Positions 14,995-24,456 of a DNA stretch of 64,000 nt are shown here, one piece after another. The position numbers and the translations under genes were made by a program. Source of the stretch: a bacterium (GTDB lineage: Bacteria; 4484-113; JAFGCY01); the NCBI GenBank assembly GCA_020440605.1, contig JAGRNT010000001.1:124001-188000 (forward strand), written 5' to 3'. The first letter of the stretch is position 1; each line of letters starts with the position of its first letter. The notes under the pieces were generated by a model. That model searched no databases, was not told where the DNA came from, and saw only the letters and a list, made by a program, of their open reading frames with translations.

Positions 14995-17487
14995 TCAGCG
15001 GAAGCGGCAGCGCTGGCAGCTGCCGTCCTCGCAGCAGGGCGGGTTGCTGGTGACAACATGCGGAATCACGAAGATGCAGACCTCCGTGGTTTCACTGCGC
15101 CGGGACTTGCTGCGAAACAGCTTGCCGGCCAGGGGCAGGTCGCCCAGCCCGGGGATCTTGCGGATGCGGATACGGTCCTGCTCGGAGATCATCCCGGCCA
15201 GTACGAAGGGCTCGCCCTCCTGCACGCTGACAATGGTCTTGACCTCACGGAAGGTGAACTTGGGGGCGGTGTTGGAGTTACCGATATCCAGGTACTCCGG
15301 CTGCTCTGGATTGCCTTCCTTCTCCAGATAAGTAGATACGGAAGGCTGTACTCCGATGGTCAGGTCGCCAAACCTTCCAAGTTTTGGCACGAATAAGAGT
15401 TTGATGCCAATTGGAAAATAGGAGACGCTGCTTAGCGCAAGAAACCCAGGAAGATCGATGTCAGTTCCAGCACCTGTTGCAACTGGAACCATATCTCCCA
15501 CGAAGTAATCTGCCTGACTCCCTTCCAATGTGGCAAGAGTGGTGCTGGCAAGGATACGTGCGTGGCCTTCCTCAACCATGTGATCCAAGGTTAGATTGAA
15601 GCTCATTCCGGCGCTTCGAAAGAAACTCCCGAGACTGAAAGCTTCAATTCCCTTCAGTCCAGCACTCTCCTTGAATTCCGCACTCGTGGATGTGGAGCCA
15701 GGTCTGACACCAAGGGAGCGACTGCCAACATCATCAACTTCGCAGACATATACGGCCAACTTGATGGAAGTCAGGGGTACATCTACCTCTCGGATGATGC
15801 TTTCAATCAGGCCATGCTCTTCTTCGCTGGCGCTGATCACGAGGGCATTGCGGGGGCTGAATTCGATGCCGTCAAAGTTGATTTTCGCACTTCCCGTTGG
15901 ACTGAGAGACACGGCTCTCTCTCCGAGTTCCAGACCATTTCCAGCATTTCTCTTTGGTTGAGCTTCCGCTGGATTGTTACTATCCGTACTTTCAAGGACC
16001 ACACTTGGAAAGCTATTCATTTCCACCTGAAACTCCCCTTGTATTGCCTGGTAATACAACTCAAAAATCATGTCTTCATCGGCCTTGGGGTGCTCCTCCA
16101 TGATTTCAATCAGCTTGTCCAAGTCTGTGATTGCTTCAATACTGGAGGTAAGCTCACTTCCTATCTCCTTTTCAATCTCACTCCGGGTCAAAGGGCTGTT
16201 ACCATTTCTGGAAGACATGTTTTCAATATCCCTAATCTTAGGTATCACGTTTATCGTTTGTTCCTTTTCCACTTTGTCAACTATGCCTGCTCCAGGCATG
16301 TAAATGTTCTTGAAGCTGTCATTCAGCACCTGCTGGACATAGGAAGCCTCAACATAGTAAATCTGGTATCTCTTCGGAAAGACCTTTGTCGTACGTGGTA
16401 CCGGGGGGATCTCGATCCGGCCTATCCTGAGAACCACTCTCTGTTCAGGATCTGATGGCAACTCAACTTCATGCTTCAGCCTGAACTGCTCCTCCATTGC
16501 CAGCAGAAGGTCATATATGTTGTCAACATTGTTCTCTAAGTAGAACTGCCTAGAGGATGCTTGTTCTGGCAACGAACTCCGCAATACAAGCTTGTATCGA
16601 CTCAGCGGGCAGAATTTCCCCGTATGCGCCGTGCAGCCGCCACCGTTGAACTGGCGAACCAGCACTTCTTCCAGAGGCATCCCGGATGTCCAGTCTGACT
16701 TGATTGAGCAGTCTTCAACTTCCCTGAGGATATTGTCCGAATCTTGTGCAGAATCTTTCCCACTTCCCCCTGTCTCTGAATCAGTTCTGTTGCTGGGCTC
16801 AAAGTACCAGAACTGGCAGTCTACCGCCTGCTGCTGGTAAAGTGTCAGCCTGCCACCGGGTCCCGTCATCATATCACTGCTGCCAAACAACATCCTGACT
16901 TCTGCTCCTGACTCCGATGGATCCGAATCCGGTTCAACCTTCTTCGCTACAGTCTTTACGAATTCGGCGGCGCCTCGCCTAAAAGTCAGCTCGATTGTCA
17001 GGCAGTCCTTTGTGAGTGTCGGCTTGATACATTCTATTTCTCTTGGAAAACTGCTCGGTGATCCAATGTAATGCTTGTCTTTGTAGACCGAATAGGAGTT
17101 GTCAGAAAGTTCAACTTCCGTTACACGCCCCGAGCCCTCCTGCCATGGCTGGAATTCCCTGCCATCTGGTTGGCTACCATTGCTACCTGGATCGGGGGTC
17201 AGCCGTATCTCAGCCTGCAACTTGCCCATATCCCCGACTCTATGCGTCATCTCCACCCTGGTACCATTCTCAGTCGGCAGTATGTAGAAGTGCAGGCTGT
17301 CAACATCATTCTCCGCCCAGTACCCTAGAATGCCGATCGGTTCATTGACCGCACCATTGGACAATACGGCATCAGGCCCGGTCGCCGACCCTGAAGCCGG
17401 GCCAACCTCAGCCTTCGCGATTCCCGTTGACAGAATCAGCAGCATCCACGCGCACGCCAGTGCGGCGCCCAGCACCCGTCTTCCCAT
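14995..17487 (-). CDS. Secretin-family outer-membrane channel (type II/IV pilus-like), Cys-rich tail
   Basis: From the ATG at 17487 (GGAAGG upstream) the 830-residue protein has a signal peptide ending ILSTGIAKA and a long N-terminal periplasmic region. The last ~230 residues form a secretin beta-barrel domain: VGDMVPVATGAG, FPIGIKLLFVPKLG, VKTIVSVQEGEPFVLAGM, and the hallmark IPGLGDLPLAGKLFRSKS followed by TEVCIFVIPHVV. Secretins are gated multimeric outer-membrane channels for type II secretion or type IV pili. No GspE/F/G or Pil genes are nearby, so it is an orphan here. The very C-terminus adds CCEDGSCQRC, four cysteines in ten residues, which is unusual. An upstream in-frame ATG (17538) would hide the signal peptide. 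Confidence 0.85.
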   Translation of the reverse strand: MGRRVLGAALACAWMLLILSTGIAKAEVGPASGSATGPDAVLSNGAVNEPIGILGYWAENDVDSLHFYILPTENGTRVEMTHRVGDMGKLQAEIRLTPDPGSNGSQPDGREFQPWQEGSGRVTEVELSDNSYSVYKDKHYIGSPSSFPREIECIKPTLTKDCLTIELTFRRGAAEFVKTVAKKVEPDSDPSESGAEVRMLFGSSDMMTGPGGRLTLYQQQAVDCQFWYFEPSNRTDSETGGSGKDSAQDSDNILREVEDCSIKSDWTSGMPLEEVLVRQFNGGGCTAHTGKFCPLSRYKLVLRSSLPEQASSRQFYLENNVDNIYDLLLAMEEQFRLKHEVELPSDPEQRVVLRIGRIEIPPVPRTTKVFPKRYQIYYVEASYVQQVLNDSFKNIYMPGAGIVDKVEKEQTINVIPKIRDIENMSSRNGNSPLTRSEIEKEIGSELTSSIEAITDLDKLIEIMEEHPKADEDMIFELYYQAIQGEFQVEMNSFPSVVLESTDSNNPAEAQPKRNAGNGLELGERAVSLSPTGSAKINFDGIEFSPRNALVISASEEEHGLIESIIREVDVPLTSIKLAVYVCEVDDVGSRSLGVRPGSTSTSAEFKESAGLKGIEAFSLGSFFRSAGMSFNLTLDHMVEEGHARILASTTLATLEGSQADYFVGDMVPVATGAGTDIDLPGFLALSSVSYFPIGIKLLFVPKLGRFGDLTIGVQPSVSTYLEKEGNPEQPEYLDIGNSNTAPKFTFREVKTIVSVQEGEPFVLAGMISEQDRIRIRKIPGLGDLPLAGKLFRSKSRRSETTEVCIFVIPHVVTSNPPCCEDGSCQRCRFR

Positions 17488-17946
17488 GTTGCCTTCCTCC
17501 CCGGGGAAGGGCTGTTGCCAATCTCCCGTTGTCAGCATTCTAGGCAGCAGGGCACTTCGATGTCAACGGATATGGGTGAATATTGATTTTTTATTGAGGA
17601 TTTGCTGAAATCCACCGTGGCTTCGTGATTCACTGAACTGCAGCTGATGCCTGTCCCTGCCCGCTGCCTGGTGTTTCCGCATGCCTTTCCTGTGCTTGCC
17701 ACTCAGCGATGGCAATGGTAACAACTTCCGCTCCTGTCAGCGGGGCAGCCATTCATCCCGGTTCAGCCGTTTCTGCTTCCGGACTTGATTGATCCACTCT
17801 GCACATCGGTTTTGGGTTTTCTACCGATAGTACAAAATGACCAGATAAGTCCGCATTATTGTACTCTTTGTCAATAAGTTGCAATTTATGCAATATATAA
17901 CTATCATTTCCTCGGTGCGCCATACCCTTGCACTGGGGAGATCGTC
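17488..17946. other. Divergent intergenic region between the secretin and FMN reductase genes
   Basis: This 459-bp stretch has no supported gene. It ends in an AT-rich segment (about 17820-17910) that contains the putative promoter described separately. I see no hairpin repeat of the dispersed family and no RNA gene. Confidence 0.5.
17879..17907 (+). promoter_or_regulatory. Putative sigma-70-type promoter of the second FMN reductase
   Basis: TTGCAA (17879-17884), a 17-bp spacer and TATCAT (17902-17907) stand in an AT-rich patch, 39 nt before the ATG at 17947, with GGGGAG as ribosome site. An overlapping alternative -35 (TTGTCA, 17868-17873) is present. Confidence 0.4.
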
Positions 17947-18531
17947 ATGAAGATTCTCGTGTTCACACCCTGTCCGGAGGAGAACTCCGTCAACAGCCGC
18001 CTGGCCCGGCTTGCCGCTCAGATTGCCGCAAGCAAGGGCGTGGAGGTTGACCACGCCTCCTTCAGCGAGTTCGAGATGCCGTTCTATGACCGGCAGATGG
18101 AGGAGAACTTCGGCCTGCCGCGCGGCGCGCGTGAAATGACAACGCGCATCAGCACGGCGGATGGGGTGGTGATCGTCTCCCCGGAGTACAACTGCAGCAT
18201 GCCCGGCACCATCAAGAATGCCATCGACTGGCTCAGCAAGGCCAGCCCGATGCCCCTGCGCGGCAAGGTGATGCAGCTCATGAGCGCCGGTGACGACAGC
18301 CAGGGCGGCCGCCAGGGGCTGTGGTCCCTGCGCATCCCGCTGGAGTCGCTCAATGCCTTCGTGCTGCCGCAGATGTTCTGCCTGGCGGAGGCCACGCGCG
18401 CACTCGGCAAGGAAGGCGAGCTGCGTGAACGCTCCGAGGCCGAGATGCTCAGCGACATCGTCGAGGAATTCCTGCTCACGGTGCGCCGCTTCAAGAAGCA
18501 TCCCGTGGGCAGCTACATCACGGTCGGCTGA
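17947..18531 (+). CDS. NAD(P)H-dependent FMN reductase, second copy
   Basis: The 194-residue flavodoxin-like protein is paralogous to the gene at 13453 and shares the architecture CPEENSVNSRLARL (phosphate loop) and VSPEYNCSMPGTIKNAIDWLSK (flavin/active-site segment), then SPMPLRGK. It carries a cysteine in the flavin segment (YNCSMPG) where the first copy has His. Predicted role: cytosolic NAD(P)H-driven reduction of FMN or quinone-like substrates. The ribosome site is GGGGAG 6 nt upstream. The C-terminus (HPVGSYITVG) differs from the first copy. It converges on the M14 carboxypeptidase gene with 2 nt between stop codons. Confidence 0.87.
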   Translation: MKILVFTPCPEENSVNSRLARLAAQIAASKGVEVDHASFSEFEMPFYDRQMEENFGLPRGAREMTTRISTADGVVIVSPEYNCSMPGTIKNAIDWLSKASPMPLRGKVMQLMSAGDDSQGGRQGLWSLRIPLESLNAFVLPQMFCLAEATRALGKEGELRERSEAEMLSDIVEEFLLTVRRFKKHPVGSYITVG

Positions 18532-18533
18532 GC

Positions 18534-20267
18534 CTACTGCGAGCTCAGTTCCGAGATCCCGCCCTTCACCGAATCAGCCGTGACGGTGAAGGGGCCGCTG
18601 CCGCGCACGATCCAGCGCACGTAGACCGGGTCGGAGAATCCAACCGCACTGACTTCCACATGCTGCGGGTCATGTTCCTGTTCGCGCGGGCGGCGGAAGA
18701 ACATGTCGTTGTCACGCATCGCCGTCAGCACCTTCAGGCCGCTGCCGCCGCTGAGCGTGATCAGATCGGGGCGCACCAGCGCTGAGCGCTCGGCCACGCT
18801 CAGCCGTGTCGGGATCTGGTGGTCGTTGACGATCACCGCAGTGACCTCGGTCAGGCCGTGCTCGAGCTGCTTCACGCTCACATTGTCAACGCGGATGCGC
18901 GGCAGCTGCGAGGCATGGTAGACCGTGAAGGCCATGTTGCGGTGCAGCTCCTCCTGCAGCAGGAAGGCCGGTGGCTGGCGTCCGTAGCTCTTCTTGTAGC
19001 CGCCGACCTCCACCATGCCGTAGTCCGGGTGCTCCACCTCGTGCCAGGGCACGAAGGCCTCTCCGAACAGCAGCTGGTCATTGAAGCGCGCCTGGTCCTG
19101 GCGGTCGCCCTGCCAGTTGCCGTCATTGGCGGTACGGAAGAAGTTGAAGGACGTCCACAGTTCATTGGTGTAGCTCAGCGCGCCCATGCTGGCGTACCAC
19201 CAGTCCAGCTCGCCGCCGTGCACCGTATAGAGGTCCTCCCAGGTGATCATGTACGTGTAGCCGGGCAGCATCTGCTCGCCACGCTGGCCGATCGCGTCAT
19301 AGACCGCGCGGTCACTGCGGCTGTAGGTGTTCTCCTCCGCTCCCGGACCGCTGAGGATCATCCCGCCCGCATTGTGGAAGGACTGCGCCCCGCCGATGTT
19401 GGGATGGGCCAGTGCGAAGTCCGCCACGGCGCGGTTCTCCTGCAGGGAGAAGGGATAGCGGTAGGCTCCCCACTGGATGTGGCCGGGCTGCCAGTCATAG
19501 CCCCAGTCACGGTTCGGGTCGTAGCCGCCGGCGCCGTCCTCGTTGATCATGCCGTCGCCGTCGTTGTCAAAGCCTTCCTCACCGAGCATCGTCCAGCCGC
19601 CGACCTCATCAGCCTCGGCGCGCACCATCATCCAGGGATACTCCTCGTCCTCCTTCCAGCGGCCGTTGGGGTCCCTCACACGCATGCTGACGATGTGTCC
19701 GTCGCCGTCCAGGTCGTCGTCGTCATCCTCGTCGAACAGGCCGTCGCGGTCGTTGTCAATCGGACGCTGGCCGGTGCGCGGTCCGTGCGTGGTGGCGGCC
19801 TCATGCAGGTGGATGTCGCGCGAATCCGGACTCATCATCGGCAGGATGTAGAACACCTGGCTGTCGACGATCTCGCGGATCTGCCGCATCTGGGAGTAAC
19901 CCTCGATCAGGTACCAGGCGGTGTAGAGTGCGGCATCGGAGGCCTGCACCTCATTGGCATGGATCCCGCCGTCCAGCCAGAAGCCGGGCTTGTGCAGTTC
20001 CTCGCCGGTAGCGAAGTTCGTGATCGTCATCACCCACATCTCGCGGCCCTGCCAGCTCCTGCCGATGCTGTCCAGCCGGCAGATGTCCGGGTGTGCGGCA
20101 GCCAGGTCCTGCAGCAGCTGCGTCTGGGCCTCGTAGTCACGGTAGAAGTCCCAGGCCGCAGGGACCTTGGGGTCCACCGGGCGGCCGATCAGCGGATAGC
20201 CGTCGTCGGCCAGGGCCGTGCCAGTGACGATCAGGGCGCAGATAAGGAACAGGATCGCGAATCGCAT
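18534..20267 (-). CDS. Secreted M14-family zinc carboxypeptidase with Asp-rich calcium-type insert
   Basis: From the ATG at 20267 (an in-frame ATG at 20276 is equally possible) the protein has 577 residues and a signal peptide (ILFLICALIVTGTALA). The M14 zinc site is complete: H103 and E106 in GGIHANE and H298 in AQSFHNAGG. WYASMGALSYTNELW is the likely region of the catalytic Glu. An Asp-rich insert (about 169-200; DNDRDGLFDEDDDD and DLDGDGH) and a second one (FDNDGDGMINEDG) look like EF-hand/thrombospondin-type calcium loops. Family members remove C-terminal residues from peptides, or trim peptidoglycan. A beta-sandwich-like domain closes the C-terminus (about 470-577). Its paralogue at 22645 has lost the zinc ligands. 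Confidence 0.87.
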   Translation of the reverse strand: MRFAILFLICALIVTGTALADDGYPLIGRPVDPKVPAAWDFYRDYEAQTQLLQDLAAAHPDICRLDSIGRSWQGREMWVMTITNFATGEELHKPGFWLDGGIHANEVQASDAALYTAWYLIEGYSQMRQIREIVDSQVFYILPMMSPDSRDIHLHEAATTHGPRTGQRPIDNDRDGLFDEDDDDDLDGDGHIVSMRVRDPNGRWKEDEEYPWMMVRAEADEVGGWTMLGEEGFDNDGDGMINEDGAGGYDPNRDWGYDWQPGHIQWGAYRYPFSLQENRAVADFALAHPNIGGAQSFHNAGGMILSGPGAEENTYSRSDRAVYDAIGQRGEQMLPGYTYMITWEDLYTVHGGELDWWYASMGALSYTNELWTSFNFFRTANDGNWQGDRQDQARFNDQLLFGEAFVPWHEVEHPDYGMVEVGGYKKSYGRQPPAFLLQEELHRNMAFTVYHASQLPRIRVDNVSVKQLEHGLTEVTAVIVNDHQIPTRLSVAERSALVRPDLITLSGGSGLKVLTAMRDNDMFFRRPREQEHDPQHVEVSAVGFSDPVYVRWIVRGSGPFTVTADSVKGGISELSSQ

Positions 20268-20406
20268 GCATACCATCCAGACTTGCCGGCGGACCGGCGC
20301 GTGTAGCCCCGCCACGGCTGGCAGCATCAATCTGCCCTGCCGGCTCCGGCGGAACCCGGACACCAGCATATCAGAGCAGGCCGCAATCCGCTAGCACCCC
20401 GGAAGC

Positions 20407-22542
20407 TCAGATCCGGAAGCGTTCCACTTCCTCGCGCAGCAGGCTGCCCAGCCCCGCCATCTGGTCGATGTTGGAACTCATCTCCGTGATCGTCGCCGTC
20501 TGCTGCTCAGCCGAGGCGCTGACATCCTGGGTCATTTCCGAATTCTCGGTGGCCGCCGCGCTGACCTGCTGCATCCGGGAATTGACATCACCCGTCCGCT
20601 CCCGCACCTCATCGGCCGTCCCGGATATCGTGGCGAAGCGCTCACTGATCTGGCGCACGGAGCGCACGATGTCCGCAAGCTGGCCGCTGGCATCACGCAC
20701 TGCGGCGGAGCCGCCCTCCACGCTGCTGCTGCTCTTCTGCATCGAGGTCTTGGCCATCTGCATCTCACTGGCAATGTCCTTCACGATGGCCCGGATCTCA
20801 CCGGCGGCGTTGTTGGCTTCCTCCGCCAGATTGCGCACCTCATCCGCCACGACGGCGAATCCGCGTCCTGCTTCCCCGGCGCGTGCGGCCTCGATCGCGG
20901 CATTCAGGGCCAGCAGGTTCGTCTGATCCGCGATCCCGGAGATCACGTTCGTGAATTCAGAAATGCTGTGGGTCTTCTGGTCCAGTTCGTCCACGATCCG
21001 CGAGGTCTCGCCGACGGCCGTGCTGGCCTCGGTCATGATCCGTACGGCCTCGTTGGCATTGCCAAGCCCCCGGTCGCTGTGGGCGGCGGCTTCCTCACTG
21101 ATGCGGTTCAGTTCGGCGATGCTGTCATTGATGCCCATGATCGCCTCACTGATCTCATCCAGATTCGTGCTGGCCCCGCGGATCAGCTCGGTCGTGTCGG
21201 CGTTGCGGTTGGAGACATCCTCCATCGTGCGGGCCACGTGGTTCACGCTGCGCGCCGTCTCACCGGCACTGTCGGACATGCTGGCAGCGAACTCGGAGAT
21301 CTGGCGTGACTGCTTGGAGATCGAAGCCAGCACCTCGCAGACCTCACTGGCCAGTTCGTTGTAGCGGCTGCCCAGCAACGCCATTTCATCCCGGCCATGC
21401 ACCGGCAGGCGGCTGTGCAGGTCCAGCTCACCGGCGGCCCGTCGCAGCATCTGCCCGGTGGCTTCCAGCGGTGAGATCACACGCCGGTGGAAAATCAGGA
21501 ACATCAGCACACACAGCAGCAGCACGCTGCCGGTCAGCAGTCCGGCCAGCCACAGTTCGCGGTTGTTGTCAGCAACCTGGGCCATGGCCATCGCCTGGGG
21601 CTGCAGCGAAACCGCATCAGCCACGGCCAGCAGGCTGTTGATGGCCTCCGTGCTGCTGCCCAGCCAGCCATTCAGGTCCACCGGATACTGCGGACTGCTC
21701 TCTGAAGCCTCGGAGCGTGTACCGGCGGCGAAAACCTGCTGGCGCAGCTCCTCGAATTCTCCGAGGAACTTGCCTTCCATGTCACGGATAGCCTTGCGCA
21801 ACTCAGGATCCACCGCCGGATCCTCGGCCAGCAGCACGATCTGTCCGACGCTTTCGTCCACGATCGAGCGCAGTTCGATCAGCCTGTCATGGCGGGCATC
21901 ATCGAGCCAGACTCCGCCGCCGATCATGCCTCCGACCGTAGCCCGCTCCAGGCCCGCCATTTCACTGGCCAGCCAGACCTGGTCCTTGACGCGCAGGTTG
22001 GACTGCAGCAGCAGCTCCGTGCCATCCGCCGGCGTGAAGGCCGTCAGGCGCAACTGGCGTGCGGAGCCGATCAGGGCCGTGGCATCCGTCAGCCAGTCCC
22101 GGCCGCTGATGCTGTTGGCAGCGGGACCGAAGCTGGCATCGGCCAGCTCACGGTTGTCATGCAGTTTATCCAGACCGCTCCTGAAGGCATCCTCCGCATT
22201 GCGGTAGACCGGGCTGAGCTGGCCGGAATGCCGTTTCCCGATCAGTTCCAGCAGCTCAAGCGTCTCCGTCGCATGCTGGTCCACAAGCTTACGTGCTTCC
22301 GTCACGCGCTGCCTGACAGCCGGGTTGACGGTATCGCTGTTCAGCAGTCCGTTGGTGAAGCCCCGCTCCTTGGCCAGCTCCGCTGCAAATGCGATCTGCA
22401 GGTCCGCCAGCTGATTGGCATCAGCCAGATAGGCGGTGCGGCTGCGGCTCTGCAGCTGTTCGCGGATCGTGAGGAAACCAAGCGTGGCAACCAGCAGCAG
22501 GTTGATGGACAGTGTCAGCAGTATCAGTTGGCGGATGGACAT
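20407..22542 (-). CDS. Methyl-accepting chemotaxis protein with NIT sensor domain
   Basis: The 711-residue chemoreceptor has an N-terminal membrane helix (about 7-26) and a large periplasmic helical sensor. The motif [15 protein letters not shown] is typical of nitrate/nitrite-sensing NIT domains. A second membrane helix (about 335-355, [17 protein letters not shown]), a HAMP domain ([17 protein letters not shown]) and a cytoplasmic coiled coil follow. The signalling tip is [18 protein letters not shown] followed by [16 protein letters not shown], which contacts CheA and CheW. It has no CheR-binding pentapeptide at the C-terminus. The ligand is inferred as nitrate/nitrite-like from the domain name only; NIT domains also bind other small molecules. 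GGAGAAAGG precedes the start. Confidence 0.92.
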   Translation of the reverse strand: MSIRQLILLTLSINLLLVATLGFLTIREQLQSRSRTAYLADANQLADLQIAFAAELAKERGFTNGLLNSDTVNPAVRQRVTEARKLVDQHATETLELLELIGKRHSGQLSPVYRNAEDAFRSGLDKLHDNRELADASFGPAANSISGRDWLTDATALIGSARQLRLTAFTPADGTELLLQSNLRVKDQVWLASEMAGLERATVGGMIGGGVWLDDARHDRLIELRSIVDESVGQIVLLAEDPAVDPELRKAIRDMEGKFLGEFEELRQQVFAAGTRSEASESSPQYPVDLNGWLGSSTEAINSLLAVADAVSLQPQAMAMAQVADNNRELWLAGLLTGSVLLLCVLMFLIFHRRVISPLEATGQMLRRAAGELDLHSRLPVHGRDEMALLGSRYNELASEVCEVLASISKQSRQISEFAASMSDSAGETARSVNHVARTMEDVSNRNADTTELIRGASTNLDEISEAIMGINDSIAELNRISEEAAAHSDRGLGNANEAVRIMTEASTAVGETSRIVDELDQKTHSISEFTNVISGIADQTNLLALNAAIEAARAGEAGRGFAVVADEVRNLAEEANNAAGEIRAIVKDIASEMQMAKTSMQKSSSSVEGGSAAVRDASGQLADIVRSVRQISERFATISGTADEVRERTGDVNSRMQQVSAAATENSEMTQDVSASAEQQTATITEMSSNIDQMAGLGSLLREEVERFRI

Positions 22543-22644
22543 GCCTTTCTCCGGCTCTTAATCCGAGATGCTAACACGCAAGGAACCGGCGGCTTCAGCT
22601 GCAATCTGGTATTGACTTGTATTTGGGGGCGATTTAGCTGGCGC

Positions 22645-24354
22645 TTACAGCTCAGCTTCAGCCCTGGCCATCCCGACGGAAGGGCTGGCAACCACCAGGC
22701 TGATCCGTCCGCCCTGCGGAGCCACGACGAGCCAGCTGTACTCCGACTCGCCTCCCAGACCCTCGATGCGGTCCAGCCGGCCGCGCAGCGAACCGTTCAG
22801 CAGGCTGGCACCATCCGGCAGGCTGATCGCGATGTTCAGCGGATAGTCCTGGCGGATGCTCGCGGCCTTGCGCGTGCTCGTCGGCAGGTAGCCGCTGTTG
22901 GCAACATGCGCGGTGACACGGTACAGCCCCTCGCCCAGGTCATCAACCTCGACCTCGCTGAAGCTGATCGCGGGCAGCATGCCCGTCAGCTCGCGCAGGA
23001 AGTCCAGCTGCTTCGTTGCCAGCTCGGAAAGCATGGCCGCGGGCGGATTGCTGCGCAGGTAGGGCCGGAAACCGCCGACCTGCACACTGCGTCCCGGGAA
23101 ATCAGGATTGGCGACATCCGTCCAGTCCACGAATCCGTCGATGCCCTGTGACTCGAACCACTGCAGCGCATTGATCTCATCGGCACCGCGCTTCTCATCA
23201 CTCTTCTTCGGCTTCTCGGCTTCCTTGCCTTCCGCGTCCGCTTCACCCTCGGCAGGCTCTTCCGGCTTGTATTCCGGAACCCACCAGGCCCGGGTGCTGA
23301 TGCTCCAGGCACCGTAGTGGAAGTAGGCCCAGTCCGCGAAGCTGCCGCGCGGGTTGCTGGATCCGGGGAAGTTCTCCTTGCCGAGCAGCTCGCTGCCCTT
23401 TGCGGCGATATGCTCGAGGATCGAGATGTCACTGCCTTCGGCGGACTCATGCATCAGCTTGCCGTGCTCATTCTTCCAGGGGGCGCGGATGTTGTCCTCA
23501 GGACCGAAGCTCAGCACCATGCAGATCTGCTGGTTGTTGTAGAACCAGTCAACCACGCTGCGGGTCTCAGCCTCGCTCACCGGCCAGGGGCCGCAGCCCG
23601 CCGCTCCCCCGTCGTGGTTGAAGGTCAGGTTGCGGTTGAAGTCCACCCCGCCCTGGCCGTCCTCATTCCACTTCTCATCACCGTCATTGTCGGTGCCTTC
23701 GCTGTACAGGCTCCAGCGTCCCTGTTCATTTTCCTCACGCTTGGCGCGGATCAGCACGCGTGGATCATCCGGATGATCCATCCAGTCGCCGGCGGGATCC
23801 TCCACACGCATCATCGTCAGGATGCCGTCACCGTTCAGGTCCTCACCGGGGTCCTCGTCCACGCGCCCGTCGCGGTCATCGTCAAACGGGCTGCCATTGG
23901 TATCCCGCTCAAAGTCCGCTGCCCCGAAGAAATACTCCGCTGCATCCGGGCTGGGGCTGGGCAGGAAATACAGGTCGTGCTGCTGCAGGAAGGCCAGCAG
24001 CTGCTCATCATCATCCAGGCTGTCCAGCACACGCTGGGCCAGTTCCAGGCAGATCTCCCGCCCGGCCAGGTCACTGCCCTCTACATTGCCCACCACCGCG
24101 ATTGCCGGACGCGGCATGCTGTCGCCGACGGCATTCAGGAGCTCCGTCTCACCGGCGATGCGCAGCACGAGGATCTCCCGGCCCTCTGCCGTCCTGCCGA
24201 TTTCCAGCAGCTCGCATTCCGGTGCCTGGGCCATGCGCTGCATTTCGGAAACCAGCGCCGCATGGTCGTGGTAGCCTTCCAGCGGAGCGGCTTCGGCAAT
24301 TCCGGCGAACAGGCAGCAGGCGCCCAGAAGACAGGTATGGATGAGCGTTTTCAT
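22645..24354 (-). CDS. M14-like carboxypeptidase homologue lacking zinc ligands (predicted pseudoenzyme)
   Basis: The true start is the ATG at 24354 (GGGAG ribosome site); the frame stays open far upstream only as antisense of the M42 gene. The 569-residue secreted protein has a signal peptide (LLGACCLFAGIAEA) and shares the M14 layout, including Asp-rich loops (DDDRDGRVDED, EDLNGDGI, TDNDGDEKWNEDG) and a C-terminal beta-sandwich. At the zinc site, where M14 enzymes read GN-x-HG-x-E-x-x-GRE, it reads GNVEGSDLAGRE, so His is E92 and Glu is D95. The third-His segment reads LSFGPEDN, without His. Loss of H/E/H argues against hydrolysis. It may bind peptide or glycan, or regulate the active paralogue at 18534. 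A charged Glu/Lys/Ala stretch (about 370-400) interrupts the catalytic-type domain. Confidence 0.8.
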   Translation of the reverse strand: MKTLIHTCLLGACCLFAGIAEAAPLEGYHDHAALVSEMQRMAQAPECELLEIGRTAEGREILVLRIAGETELLNAVGDSMPRPAIAVVGNVEGSDLAGREICLELAQRVLDSLDDDEQLLAFLQQHDLYFLPSPSPDAAEYFFGAADFERDTNGSPFDDDRDGRVDEDPGEDLNGDGILTMMRVEDPAGDWMDHPDDPRVLIRAKREENEQGRWSLYSEGTDNDGDEKWNEDGQGGVDFNRNLTFNHDGGAAGCGPWPVSEAETRSVVDWFYNNQQICMVLSFGPEDNIRAPWKNEHGKLMHESAEGSDISILEHIAAKGSELLGKENFPGSSNPRGSFADWAYFHYGAWSISTRAWWVPEYKPEEPAEGEADAEGKEAEKPKKSDEKRGADEINALQWFESQGIDGFVDWTDVANPDFPGRSVQVGGFRPYLRSNPPAAMLSELATKQLDFLRELTGMLPAISFSEVEVDDLGEGLYRVTAHVANSGYLPTSTRKAASIRQDYPLNIAISLPDGASLLNGSLRGRLDRIEGLGGESEYSWLVVAPQGGRISLVVASPSVGMARAEAEL

Positions 24355-24444
24355 GTGGTGGATCTCCCGCAGCATAAGGCCCAGTGAGCTGGCACTGATT
24401 GTAGCTTGGTGCTGACCATTAGTACAGTTGCCCGGCCTGCCCCC

Positions 24445-24450
24445 TATAAT
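24445..24450 (+). promoter_or_regulatory. Perfect -10 box 6 nt before the M42 aminopeptidase start
   Basis: TATAAT is followed by CGGTGG and then ATG at 24457, so transcription would begin at or within a base or two of the start codon. No other ribosome site fits. No good -35 is visible. Confidence 0.4.
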
Positions 24451-24456
24451 CGGTGG

